Notes under the pieces: generated by a model
The model's database searches: none
Seen by the model: the letters and a program-made list of their open reading frames with translations, nothing else
What the model was told of the DNA's origin: nothing
Shown here: positions 7,411 to 15,077 of the stretch, piece after piece
Layout of the letters: the number at the start of each line of letters is the position of its first letter
Numbering within the stretch: position 1 is the stretch's first letter
Made by a program: the position numbers and the translations under genes
NCBI GenBank assembly: GCA_050288085.1
Contig: JBNKDD010000033.1
Location: 1 to 32,034 of the forward strand
Source of the DNA: JBNKDD01 sp050288085
GTDB lineage: Bacteria > Chloroflexota > Anaerolineae > Aggregatilineales > UBA3940
Reading direction: 5' to 3'
DNA length: 32,034 nt

Positions 7411-8238
7411 TTACACGCCACCGTTAGCAGTGACCTGCTCCCATCGATTCTGCTGCCAGGTGATCACCATAATCGCAGCAAAGTACACCGAATAGACAAG
7501 CACTTCCAACAGGGAAGGATTGCCATTGTACCCGAAGAGAGCTTTGAGGAAGACCCCAACAGAACTGTTTTCGTCGAGGATATGATTCACATCCCATACA
7601 TGTTCAATCACCGTTGGGATAATGGCCGCCTCTTGAAGCTCATGGACGCCATGTGCGATTAACCCCGCCGCAACCAGGATCAACAGCACCCCGGTCACAC
7701 GGAAAAAAGTGCGCACATCGAGTCGCTTGCCCGCCACAAAGATCAACCAGCCGAGCACAACCGCCGCGATCAATCCGACTGCTCCCCCGACCAGCGCCAG
7801 AAAAGGTGTAGTGCTGAAAGCGGCAGCAGTCAGAAACAGGGCGGTTTCGATCCCCTCGCGTACTACCGCAATAAAAGCCAGACTGAACAACGCCCAGCCA
7901 CTGTTGATGGTCACTGCCTGCTGTACATCCCGTTCAAGTTCCCCCTTAATGTGGCGGCCCTGCCGGTTCATCCAGAAGATCATCCAGGTGAGCACCCCCG
8001 CAGCGATCAGCATCACGACGCCTTCGAAGATTTCTTCGCCGCGCCCCTCAAAAGCTACCCCTAACAGGTGCAGCACAATTCCCGCAATAACACTGACGAT
8101 CACTGCCGCCGCCACGCCAATCCAGATCCACTTGTCCTGCTTTGATTGATTTAACCGGCGCAGCACACTCAACACAATACCGATGATGAGGGCTGCTTCC
8201 AGCCCTTCGCGCAGCGTGATCAATCCCGATGTGAGCAT
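7411..8238 (-). CDS. FTR1/EfeU-family iron permease
   Basis: A 275-residue inner-membrane protein with about seven hydrophobic helices. It carries both family REGxE motifs, REGLE near residue 8 (TLREGLEAALIIGIVLSVL) and REGIE near residue 127 (VVREGIETALFLTAAAF), whose Glu residues bind iron during passage. The length equals that of bacterial EfeU. The ATG follows TAGGAGA by about eight bases. It diverges from a ferritin-like gene across a 284-base AT-rich region, pairing uptake with storage. No EfeO or EfeB partner is present, so iron delivery must rely on other proteins or the permease works alone. It would import ferrous or ferric iron; the direction and oxidation state are not readable here. 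Confidence 0.9.
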   Translation of the reverse strand: MLTSGLITLREGLEAALIIGIVLSVLRRLNQSKQDKWIWIGVAAAVIVSVIAGIVLHLLGVAFEGRGEEIFEGVVMLIAAGVLTWMIFWMNRQGRHIKGELERDVQQAVTINSGWALFSLAFIAVVREGIETALFLTAAAFSTTPFLALVGGAVGLIAAVVLGWLIFVAGKRLDVRTFFRVTGVLLILVAAGLIAHGVHELQEAAIIPTVIEHVWDVNHILDENSSVGVFLKALFGYNGNPSLLEVLVYSVYFAAIMVITWQQNRWEQVTANGGV

Positions 8239-8321
8239 ATTGTCGTTCTCCTATAACTATGCTCATTTACGTTATTTTTACTATATTTATCACACTAACA
8301 TGATTTAATCGGATTTACAAA

Positions 8322-8346
8322 TTTTAATAAGCTGAGATTATTAAAA
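8322..8346. promoter_or_regulatory. candidate iron-responsive operator between FTR1 and ferritin-like genes
   Basis: A perfect inverted repeat, TTTTAATAA - 7 bases - TTATTAAAA, lies in the AT-rich divergent region. Its size and placement suit a dimeric metalloregulator (Fur, DtxR or MntR type), but the sequence is not a textbook box for any of them. The rest of 8239-8522 holds only promoter-like AT-rich sequence. Confidence 0.45.
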
Positions 8347-8462
8347 AATCTCCCTATACTCCTGGTTTTTAAATAGGAGCAGTGGCGATGATTTGGCGTG
8401 GGTAGTCAACTTTTCCGTATAGAAATTTATAGGAATTTTTTATGTACCGCCGGGTCTACTGA

Positions 8463-8471
8463 TGGTATGAT
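8463..8471 (+). promoter_or_regulatory. extended -10 promoter of the ferritin-like gene
   Basis: TGG directly before TATGAT gives an extended -10 element about 50 bases upstream of the GTG start. No good -35 is seen (TGTACC at the expected place), which fits an extended -10 promoter. Confidence 0.4.
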
Positions 8472-8522
8472 AAGATCATTAGTATTGGCGATTCACCTAT
8501 TCACCACCTGGGAGGGATTTAA

Positions 8523-8945
8523 GTGGAAAAGCAAGAACTGATCGATGCTCTGAATGAAGATCTGGCCGGAGAGCTCCAAGCGATTATTCAATACCTGACC
8601 TACTCAGCAAAAGTGACCGGCCCCTGGCGTCCACAGTTGGTCACCTTTATGCAGACAGAAGTCCAGGATGAGCTGCTGCATGCTCAATACCTGGCAGACA
8701 AGATTTCGGCGCTCGGTGGTGATCCCACCACTACCCCGCGACCGGTTCCGGCAGCCGACCATCCCCGCGATATGCTTCAGGCTATCCTGGAAGCAGAATT
8801 GCAGGCAGGCAAAGATTACACGAAGCGGGCACAGCAGGCTGACGAATTTGGCGATAAAGGGCTGGCCGTCCAGCTTGAGGACATGGTTCGTGATGAAACC
8901 GGCCATGCGGAAGAGACTGCCAAACTGCTAAAGAATTGGGAGTAA
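8523..8945 (+). CDS. ferritin-like (bacterioferritin/Dps-type) diiron protein
   Basis: A 140-residue four-helix protein. The diiron ligand set is visible: Glu in helix 1 (LAGELQAIIQY), ExxH in helix 2 (DELLHAQYLADKI), Glu in helix 3 (ILEAELQAGKDY) and ExxH in helix 4 (DETGHAEETAKLL). The GTG start has GGGAGGG about seven bases upstream. It oxidises and probably stores iron, or protects against peroxide. The heme-binding Met of classic bacterioferritin is not obvious, so a non-heme ferritin-like protein is the safer name. It is divergent from the iron permease and followed by a very strong terminator, so it is monocistronic. Confidence 0.85.
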   Translation: MEKQELIDALNEDLAGELQAIIQYLTYSAKVTGPWRPQLVTFMQTEVQDELLHAQYLADKISALGGDPTTTPRPVPAADHPRDMLQAILEAELQAGKDYTKRAQQADEFGDKGLAVQLEDMVRDETGHAEETAKLLKNWE

Positions 8946-8983
8946 AGGCCGGGTACGCACACTTTTAACCGGAGTCACAAAGG

Positions 8984-9026
8984 CGCTGATTGCTGCGAGG
9001 TTTAGTCGTAGCAATCAGCGTTTTTT
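8984..9026 (+). terminator. intrinsic terminator of the ferritin-like gene
   Basis: CGCTGATTGCTGCGA pairs with TCGTAGCAATCAGCG (15 bp, one G-T pair) around a seven-base loop, followed by T6. Confidence 0.95.
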
Positions 9027-9175
9027 ATTATGGATAATCCGATTGTTTATATCAGGTATTTTTGTTGCGAATTTGTAATGCCTAGATACCCAAACACCGG
9101 TGCTTAACTTTCAAATTTCGATTACAATGCGGGTTGGCAGTATTTTCTGCACTACCATCACAAGGAGCAAAACCG

Positions 9176-10228
9176 ATGTTTCGTAAATTATTGGGTGTTA
9201 GTTTGATTCTGGTTGTATTGCTGGCTACAACCGGCTCAATGATGGGCGATGAGCCACCTCCGACAGAGGAACCTGGTGCTGAGGAAACCGAGACTCCTCC
9301 TGAAGAAGTTCCGCCGGAAGAACCTCCGGCCCCACGCCCCATTTTAGAAACGCTCGAAGCCGATCCGCAGTTCTCAAAGTTTGTAGAACTTCTCAAGGCA
9401 ACTGAAGTAGATAAGGATTTACAGGGGTATGGGACTTTCACCGTCTTTGCCCCGAATAACGAAGCCTTCGACAACATGGCTGACGGCATTTTGGAACATA
9501 TGTCAGGGCTGCCTGACGGCGGGGAAGTCCTGGGGGATATGCTGCGCTATCACATGGTGAAAGGCAAGTACAGCATCGCTCAGGTAAGTGGTCGTAATAC
9601 GCTAAAGTCTCTACAAGGTGAAGACCTGTACATTAAATGGGTAGAGGAAAAACTTCTGATCAGTGGAGCGGAAGTCATTGTCTCTGACATTCAGGCCACC
9701 AATGGTGTGATTCACATCATCAAGGCGGTGACCATGCCTCAGCGGGGGTATGCCGAAGATGCCAAAGCCAAGATATCTACCCCATTTGTGCTCACCGATT
9801 CGCCCATGAGCCTTGACCTGGATCACGATGGCACGAACGAACTATATGGCGTTTACAACTTCTTCGATTGGAATCAGGAACTGGTCGTATCCTGGAAGGC
9901 TTTCCCGTTTGAAGATGTGGAGACCGGTTCATACCACATCGCCATCTGGCAGTATAATCCCATGCACTTTTCCGGGTTGTTGTTTGATGGAGGCTACTAT
10001 CAGATCAAATCCGCTCATCACTGGGCAACTAAGGCATATGGTTGGGAGGAATATACCATTGGATCCTTAGGCTGGGGTGAAGGGGTGTGTTGGGCCTGTC
10101 CCTCTTACATCATCATCCAGCCGGAAATCCGAACTCACGTGGAAGAACTGGCTTATGACGAATATACGCTCATTGAAGACGAAATCATCTGGACTGAACC
10201 CTTTGCCCTCATGACACCGCTGTACTAA
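9176..10228 (+). CDS. secreted fasciclin (FAS1) domain protein with unknown C-terminal domain
   Basis: A 350-residue exported protein. ATG at 9176 is chosen because AAGGAGC lies eight bases upstream and it begins a clean signal peptide (MFRKLLGVSLILVVLLATTG). A Pro/Glu-rich linker (about residues 24-56) precedes a FAS1 adhesion domain (about 57-188) with both hallmark blocks, H1 TVFAPNNEAF and H2 ATNGVIHIIKAVTMP, and the intervening YHMVKG. The last 150 residues are rich in Trp and Tyr, include LDLDHDGTNELYGVYNF (a possible calcium-loop-like stretch) and a close cysteine pair in GVCWACPS, and match no family I know. It probably acts in cell-surface adhesion or matrix. Single gene, with its own terminator. 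Confidence 0.87.
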   Translation: MFRKLLGVSLILVVLLATTGSMMGDEPPPTEEPGAEETETPPEEVPPEEPPAPRPILETLEADPQFSKFVELLKATEVDKDLQGYGTFTVFAPNNEAFDNMADGILEHMSGLPDGGEVLGDMLRYHMVKGKYSIAQVSGRNTLKSLQGEDLYIKWVEEKLLISGAEVIVSDIQATNGVIHIIKAVTMPQRGYAEDAKAKISTPFVLTDSPMSLDLDHDGTNELYGVYNFFDWNQELVVSWKAFPFEDVETGSYHIAIWQYNPMHFSGLLFDGGYYQIKSAHHWATKAYGWEEYTIGSLGWGEGVCWACPSYIIIQPEIRTHVEELAYDEYTLIEDEIIWTEPFALMTPLY

Positions 10229-10238
10229 GCCAATTTAA

Positions 10239-10273
10239 AAGGGGACGGGGGTAATTAATCAACCCGTCCCCTT
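10239..10273. terminator. stem-loop between fasciclin and oxidase genes
   Basis: AAGGGGACGGG and CCCGTCCCCTT pair perfectly (11 bp) around 13 bases, between convergent genes. The upstream TTTAAAA and downstream pyrimidines give weak tails on both strands. Confidence 0.75.
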
Positions 10274-10301
10274 CTCTATTACCTTACTTGCAGGTTACCC
10301 C

Positions 10302-11975
10302 TTAGCGGATTAACAAACCGGGCGCGTTCCACGCGCTGGCCTGAATGATCGAGTACAGCGCCGGGCCATACGAGATCAGGATCAGGGTCACCGCACCGGC
10401 AATCCAGACCCGCCACCGGTCCAGAACAGGAGAAGCGTTCTCTGGGCCGGAGAGGGCTTCGGTGAGCGGCACATCAACATCATCGGCTGTGCCTTTCTTC
10501 ATGAAGAATGTTCCAATGACATTGATAAAGAAGAACAACCCACTGAAGGTCAGGATCACACCGCCAACAGCCGTTAGGGCCATGGCAGTGCTAAAACCGC
10601 CAAATGCCCGGTCAGCCGTTTCCTGGATCAACTGCTGGGCGTAAACTGCCTGTGAGAAAGGTACGCGGCGTGGTGCACCTAACAAACCGGCCCAGTGCAT
10701 CCCGCGCCCAAACAGGATCATGCCGACAAGCCATGTCCAGGCTTGAGCCAGGGCCACCGGCTTGCTGAACAATCGTCGCTTGGTGACGTATGGCAGCAGC
10801 CAGTAGGTGATCCCCATGAACGACAGGGCGGCAGCCGATCCGACTGTCAGGTGGAAGTGGCCGGGAACCCAGGTTGTATTATGCACAACCAGGTTAACGC
10901 TGTAGGAGGCATTGACCACCCCACTGACGCCACCCGCTGCGAAGAGGATCATGGCAAACACCTGGGTCGTAAAGCTCGGCTCGCCCCAGGGTAATTTGAA
11001 AATCCAGCGGACAAGCCCTTTGCCGCCGCGTTTTTTGCCTGCGTATTCAAGTGAGGCCATCAGCGTGAAGGCCGTCATTAGGCTGGGGAAGGTGATACCA
11101 TAGGTCAAGGCCGCATGGACCCCCTTCCACGCCTCGGTGATTCCAGGGTCGGTGAACTGGTGATGCAGGCCAACGGGCATGGAAAGCAGGATAAACAGCA
11201 TAAAGGCCAGTCGAGCCAGGGGATCAGAGAATAGTTTTCCACCAGCCTGCTTGGGGAGCATCGAATACCACGAGGTATAGGCTGGCAGCAGCCAGAAATA
11301 AACCAGCGGATGCCCGAAATACCAGAACAGGGTACGCGAGAGCAATGGGTTAGTATTTTCGACCAGCCCCAACGACCAGGGAATGGCGATTACCAGCATT
11401 TCGGTTGCAACGCCGAGGGTGGCAATATCCCACACTATCCAGGTAGTCAGGACGCCGACCGCGGCGATGGGTGTCTTGGTGTCGGGATTCTCTTTCCGCC
11501 AGGCTCTCCAGGTTCCAAACAGGTTAATTGAGTGAATCCAGGTACCGACCACCAGCAGTGTCAGCCCGATGTAATGCAGCGGGTGCGCCCGCATTGGAAC
11601 ATAGAAGGTGTAGAGCACGTTGGCATTGCCGCTTAGCATTGCCCAGGCTGCCATTGACAATCCGACCATCATCACACCAAAAGCGATCCAGCTCAAGGTA
11701 ATGTTGCGTGACGGGCGATTCAAACCGCGAGAAATGGCGATCAACTGGAAGCCGCAGATAAAGAAGGTGGTGAACGTCAGCGCGTTCAAGACACCGTGCA
11801 GAGTCAGGGCTTTATAGTAGGTACCGATCAGGGGGATTGGATATAAGTTGACCCCGGCGTGCTCCAATGCCTGGAAGAAGCCGATCAACCCTCCAATCGC
11901 AATAGCAGAAAATGAAACGATTAGAAAAGCGACAGTAAGCGTACGTTCGGGTTTATAGTCGTATGTTGTTTCCAT
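10302..11975 (-). CDS. cbaA: B-type (ba3) heme-copper oxidase subunit I
   Basis: A 557-residue catalytic subunit with about 12-13 helices that reduces oxygen to water and pumps protons. CuB ligands are H222, H271 and H272, with the cross-linked Y226 in GHPLVYFWLLPAY; heme a3 uses H373 and the low-spin heme H60 and H375 (PGHFHL). The spacings H222-H271 and H271-H373 equal those of Thermus thermophilus ba3, and HPLVY replaces the HPEVY of A-type enzymes, so this is B-type with the K-channel only. It starts four bases after the heme O synthase stop and is last in the operon. B-type enzymes have high oxygen affinity and some reduce NO; whether this one does is open. No subunit III is present, as expected for this type. 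Confidence 0.95.
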   Translation of the reverse strand: METTYDYKPERTLTVAFLIVSFSAIAIGGLIGFFQALEHAGVNLYPIPLIGTYYKALTLHGVLNALTFTTFFICGFQLIAISRGLNRPSRNITLSWIAFGVMMVGLSMAAWAMLSGNANVLYTFYVPMRAHPLHYIGLTLLVVGTWIHSINLFGTWRAWRKENPDTKTPIAAVGVLTTWIVWDIATLGVATEMLVIAIPWSLGLVENTNPLLSRTLFWYFGHPLVYFWLLPAYTSWYSMLPKQAGGKLFSDPLARLAFMLFILLSMPVGLHHQFTDPGITEAWKGVHAALTYGITFPSLMTAFTLMASLEYAGKKRGGKGLVRWIFKLPWGEPSFTTQVFAMILFAAGGVSGVVNASYSVNLVVHNTTWVPGHFHLTVGSAAALSFMGITYWLLPYVTKRRLFSKPVALAQAWTWLVGMILFGRGMHWAGLLGAPRRVPFSQAVYAQQLIQETADRAFGGFSTAMALTAVGGVILTFSGLFFFINVIGTFFMKKGTADDVDVPLTEALSGPENASPVLDRWRVWIAGAVTLILISYGPALYSIIQASAWNAPGLLIR

Positions 11976-11979
11976 AAGG

Positions 11980-12912
11980 TCAACTTCCTATCGACAGGAT
12001 AATCTGGCGTCCGGCAGTCACAAGCATGATCCAGATCAGCACCAGCGCCAGGAAGATATTAGTTGTGATAAACAGTTTTATGGCCTGTTTTTGTTCCGGG
12101 CGGCGGATCAGCTTGACGCTGCGTGACATCATCATCGTGGTGATCACGCCGACCGGCAGCACATAGACCCAACCCAATGCCGGGTCAAAGGCTAACAGGA
12201 TGGCCGCTAATCCGGTGCTGGCCGTATGGATAAAAATCCACCAGGCGGTGTGCTGCCCGTTGGTATGAACCGGCAGCATCGGCACATCAGCCGCTGCATA
12301 ATCCTCTTTGTAAAACATCGCCAATGCCCAGAAATGAGCAGGTGTCCAGAGGAAAAGCAGCAAAGCCAGAACAATCACACCCGGATCAGAAGCGGCCCCG
12401 ACCGCAGCCCCTCCGACCATGACGGCACAACTACCAGCCGCCCCCCCGATCACAATGTTTAACACGCTGCGGGGTTTCAGCCAGATGGTATAAATGAGTA
12501 CATAAACCAGCGCTCCCAACGCCAGGTAGAAGGCCATCACCGGATTGGTAGGCAATACACTGAGCACCGCCACCAGGATCATAGCAATAGCGATCCATAG
12601 GATTAGAGCAGGCCGCCGGATTTGCTGAGTCGTTAAAGGACGTTTATGCGTACGCCGCATCCGAGAGTCAGAGTCACGCTCCAGGTATTGGTTAATGGCG
12701 GACGCTCCCCCCGCCGATAGCAATCCGGTGACCAGGACGGTGACCAGAGCGCCAAAGGCAGGTGCTCCACGCGCACCCAGGAAAGCCCCCCCAACTGCTG
12801 CCAGGAGCAGTAAAGACACCACCCGCAGCTTGAAGAGCGTGACGACCATTTTAAGCAGTTCACTCAGCGTCAAGCGCTCGTGGGGTCGTACAGTTTGAAT
12901 TTCGAGTCCCAT
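11980..12912 (-). CDS. ctaB: protoheme IX farnesyltransferase (heme O synthase)
   Basis: A 310-residue UbiA-family prenyltransferase with about nine helices. The first Asp-rich motif that binds farnesyl diphosphate with magnesium is seen in SAINQYLERDSDSRMRRTHKRPL, and the second region is YAAADVPMLPVHTNG. It converts heme B to heme O, the precursor of heme A needed by the oxidase encoded on both sides. It sits between subunit II and subunit I in the operon, an arrangement that keeps cofactor and apoprotein supply together. No heme A synthase (CtaA) is in the window, so it is either elsewhere or the oxidase carries heme O-type groups. Confidence 0.93.
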   Translation of the reverse strand: MGLEIQTVRPHERLTLSELLKMVVTLFKLRVVSLLLLAAVGGAFLGARGAPAFGALVTVLVTGLLSAGGASAINQYLERDSDSRMRRTHKRPLTTQQIRRPALILWIAIAMILVAVLSVLPTNPVMAFYLALGALVYVLIYTIWLKPRSVLNIVIGGAAGSCAVMVGGAAVGAASDPGVIVLALLLFLWTPAHFWALAMFYKEDYAAADVPMLPVHTNGQHTAWWIFIHTASTGLAAILLAFDPALGWVYVLPVGVITTMMMSRSVKLIRRPEQKQAIKLFITTNIFLALVLIWIMLVTAGRQIILSIGS

Positions 12913-12923
12913 GATGATTGACT

Positions 12924-13397
12924 CTATTCTTCCACGACTTTGACCACACCCTGCATGGTATGGTGAAGCGATCCGCAGTACTCATGGCAGTAGAAAATAT
13001 AGTCGCCTGGTTCATCAAAGGTATGCTTTACCTCGGATATCTGGCCGGGAATGACCATGATGTTGATATTAGTGTCGAATACCTTGAAGCCGTGAATCAC
13101 GTCTTTGCTGGTGATGAAGAATGTCACCTCTGAGCCAACCGGGACGGTGATCTCGGTCGGGGTGAATTGCCAGGCTTGCGCGACGATATAGGCTTCATAC
13201 TCACCGGGGTATATCTCTCGCAGCCCAGGATTACCAAAGCCCGGATCGGCGTCAACATCTGCCGGTGCAATCTGTTCAACCTGCGTGGGAAGTTGGATAC
13301 CCAGGCCGAAAACGCTGATCAGGATCGCCCCGGCAAATATGCCCAGCATGATCCCGCCCAGCCATAAGAAAGCTGATTCATACTTATCGATGTGCAT
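12924..13397 (-). CDS. cbaB: cytochrome c oxidase subunit II, CuA-binding (ba3 type)
   Basis: A 157-residue protein with one N-terminal membrane anchor (about 10-32) and a cupredoxin domain outside. The complete CuA set is present: H102 in DVIHGF, then C137, C141, H145 and M148 in CHEYCGSLHHTM. The H-to-first-C spacing of 35 residues is that of Thermus ba3 subunit II. The short length and single helix are also typical of B-type enzymes. It accepts electrons from a cytochrome c or a blue copper protein and passes them to subunit I. It starts one base after the stop of the small IIa-like gene and 11 bases before the ctaB start. Confidence 0.95.
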   Translation of the reverse strand: MHIDKYESAFLWLGGIMLGIFAGAILISVFGLGIQLPTQVEQIAPADVDADPGFGNPGLREIYPGEYEAYIVAQAWQFTPTEITVPVGSEVTFFITSKDVIHGFKVFDTNINIMVIPGQISEVKHTFDEPGDYIFYCHEYCGSLHHTMQGVVKVVEE

Positions 13398-13398
13398 G

Positions 13399-13551
13399 TT
13401 ACCTCCGCGCTAACAACTCACCGAAGTAGACCGTACCCCAGGCGATTGCAAACACGATGATGTATGCTACCGTCAGAAACATAGAACCCCTGGGCACAAA
13501 TTCTTCTTCTTCCTCTTCCGATTCCGCTGTTTGATGCTCTTGTTCTGTCAT
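13399..13551 (-). CDS. small single-helix oxidase subunit, IIa (CbaD)-like
   Basis: A 50-residue peptide. ATG at 13551 is chosen because GGAGG lies six bases upstream; a longer in-frame version from 13629 would overlap the SCO gene and adds a basic tail without a ribosome site. It has an acidic N-terminus (EEEEEEF) and one C-terminal membrane helix (FLTVAYIIVFAIAWGTVYF) ending LLARR. Size, topology and position directly before subunit II match the 34-residue subunit IIa of Thermus ba3, which supplies the helix missing from the short subunit II. The assignment is by context and topology, not by sequence motif. Confidence 0.65.
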   Translation of the reverse strand: MTEQEHQTAESEEEEEEFVPRGSMFLTVAYIIVFAIAWGTVYFGELLARR

Positions 13552-13613
13552 TTCGATGCCTCCATCTCGAAATCTCTCCTTCCGCTTCCTGATTGATGTA
13601 GAAAAAATGCCTT

Positions 13614-14318
13614 CTATTGCGGGTAACACAGGAACAGGTGCGCAGCCTCGTTCAGGCCGCGTTCAACTCCGGTGCTGTTTTTCTCTTTAATGATGTAGCG
13701 AATATCTCGCATGGCCCGTTCCATATCGAGCGGAGCACGGTATTCAGCTCTGAGAATATTTCGCTCGTCTAGCAGAACATACCGTTCGGCCTGGAGATAA
13801 CCATAATCATCTGACCCGGCGGCTCCATCCAGGATGTCGGCTAAGGGAACTGGTTCGTAATAGATGCCAAATCCCTTCCCGATGATTAGTTTCAGTTCGT
13901 CGGCCTCGCCGCTGAGTAAATACCAGTTGCTCAGGTCTAATTGATAATCTTCCGCAAATTGCAGCCGTGCTTCAACTGTATCGCGCTGATCATCAAACAG
14001 GATTAACGCCAATGAGATTTCCGACTCGAAATCTTCTGCCTCAGTCTGTGCCTGGAAGCCGCGCATATCATCAACGGTTTGTCGGATGGTTTCGGTGGGA
14101 TCATGCGTATAGCCAAACCCGTAGAGAACGATCTGATTAGCGACGGTTTCTTCGGTATAGGGCTGCCCATCCTGATCGATCAGGTTGTATTCCGGCCCAT
14201 AGGCCAGCCGGGGAATGACCTGCACCGGTTGGAAAACCACAAAGCCTGTCATCGCTGCCAGCATCAATCCGGCGGCGATCAGGGCCCAATTTAGTGGTTT
14301 GCGGAAGAAGTCAATCAC
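13614..14318 (-). CDS. SCO1/SenC paralogue lacking all copper ligands
   Basis: A 234-residue membrane-anchored thioredoxin-fold protein (helix about 10-30) clearly related to the upstream SCO1: the same order of blocks, including the NLIDQDGQPY opening, YGFGYTH, LDMERAMRDI and the C-terminal KEKNSTGVERGLNEAAHL. However, the CxxxC motif is changed to D73 and T77 (THDPTET), and the conserved histidine is Q176. It cannot bind copper in the normal way or do thiol-disulfide chemistry. The GTG start has AGGA upstream and lies nine bases after the SCO1 stop. It probably arose by tandem duplication and is kept in frame, so it may serve as a scaffold or partner for SCO1 or subunit II rather than being dead. 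Confidence 0.88.
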   Translation of the reverse strand: MIDFFRKPLNWALIAAGLMLAAMTGFVVFQPVQVIPRLAYGPEYNLIDQDGQPYTEETVANQIVLYGFGYTHDPTETIRQTVDDMRGFQAQTEAEDFESEISLALILFDDQRDTVEARLQFAEDYQLDLSNWYLLSGEADELKLIIGKGFGIYYEPVPLADILDGAAGSDDYGYLQAERYVLLDERNILRAEYRAPLDMERAMRDIRYIIKEKNSTGVERGLNEAAHLFLCYPQ

Positions 14319-14327
14319 CGTGATTTC

Positions 14328-15077
14328 CTATGGATAGGCTCTGGTCAGGTGGGCTAGCTGCATCAACAATCGCCCTACCCCCTGTGCGTTTTTCTCACGG
14401 ACGACCAGATCAATATCCCGCATAATTTGATCGACATCGAGCAGTTCGTGATATTCCGCCCGGATGTTGCCTTGTTCATCAACCAGGGTAAAGACCGTTG
14501 CATGGATGAAGTCGTAGCCATTTTCCCGCTCTTCAGGCGTGAGGCCAGCCGCGTCGGCTACTGCTTCGTCGAGGGGAATCTGCTCGAAGTACACTCCAAA
14601 CTCGCCACCCACTAACTGCTTGATCGGGATCAGTTCACCTGTCAGCCATAGCCAGGAATCAGGGCCGGTGTTCATCAGTTCACTATAGGTTTGCAGACGT
14701 TCTGGTGTATCGCGCTCCGGGTCAAAAGTGATGGAGACCAGGATTACGTCCTCTCCAAGTTCACCTTTCTTCTCAAGCTGCTTTTGAATCTGGAGCATCT
14801 GACCGGTCATTGCCGGGCAAACGGTTGTGCAATGGGTGTAAATAAAGTCATACAGAACTACATGACCCTGTAAATCGGCACTGCTGACGGTTTCTCCGTG
14901 CTGGTCAACCAGGCTGTAAGCAGGTGCTTCTGCCAGATAGGGCAGCACCTTAAACGGCTTGAGCAACAAAAAAGCCAGCACCAACCCAACCAGGACCACT
15001 ACGGCCAGCAGTACAACTGATGCATTGTCTCTGGTCGTTCCGGTAGGGGACGACTTTTCAGTATGACTTATCGCCAT
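14328..15077 (-). CDS. SCO1/SenC copper chaperone for CuA assembly
   Basis: A 249-residue protein with one N-terminal helix (about 20-40) and a thioredoxin-like domain outside the membrane. The copper ligands are intact: C83 and C87 in THCTTVCPAM and H192 in DFIHATVFTLVDEQG. SCO proteins deliver copper to, or reduce the cysteines of, the CuA site in oxidase subunit II, which is encoded three genes downstream. The ATG lies inside the end of the Rrf2 gene, overlapping it by 20 bases, so it is translationally coupled to the regulator; the ribosome-binding site is poor. Family assignment is firm. Confidence 0.93.
   Translation of the reverse strand: MAISHTEKSSPTGTTRDNASVVLLAVVVLVGLVLAFLLLKPFKVLPYLAEAPAYSLVDQHGETVSSADLQGHVVLYDFIYTHCTTVCPAMTGQMLQIQKQLEKKGELGEDVILVSITFDPERDTPERLQTYSELMNTGPDSWLWLTGELIPIKQLVGGEFGVYFEQIPLDEAVADAAGLTPEERENGYDFIHATVFTLVDEQGNIRAEYHELLDVDQIMRDIDLVVREKNAQGVGRLLMQLAHLTRAYP

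Noticed and set aside
7709..8149. 146-codon plus-strand frame opposite the FTR1 gene
   Set aside because: It is Ala/Thr/Ser-rich low complexity, the mirror of hydrophobic codons on the coding strand.
13552..13629. Longer N-terminus for the IIa-like subunit (76 residues)
   Set aside because: It would overlap the SCO paralogue and has no ribosome site, whereas ATG 13551 has GGAGG six bases upstream.
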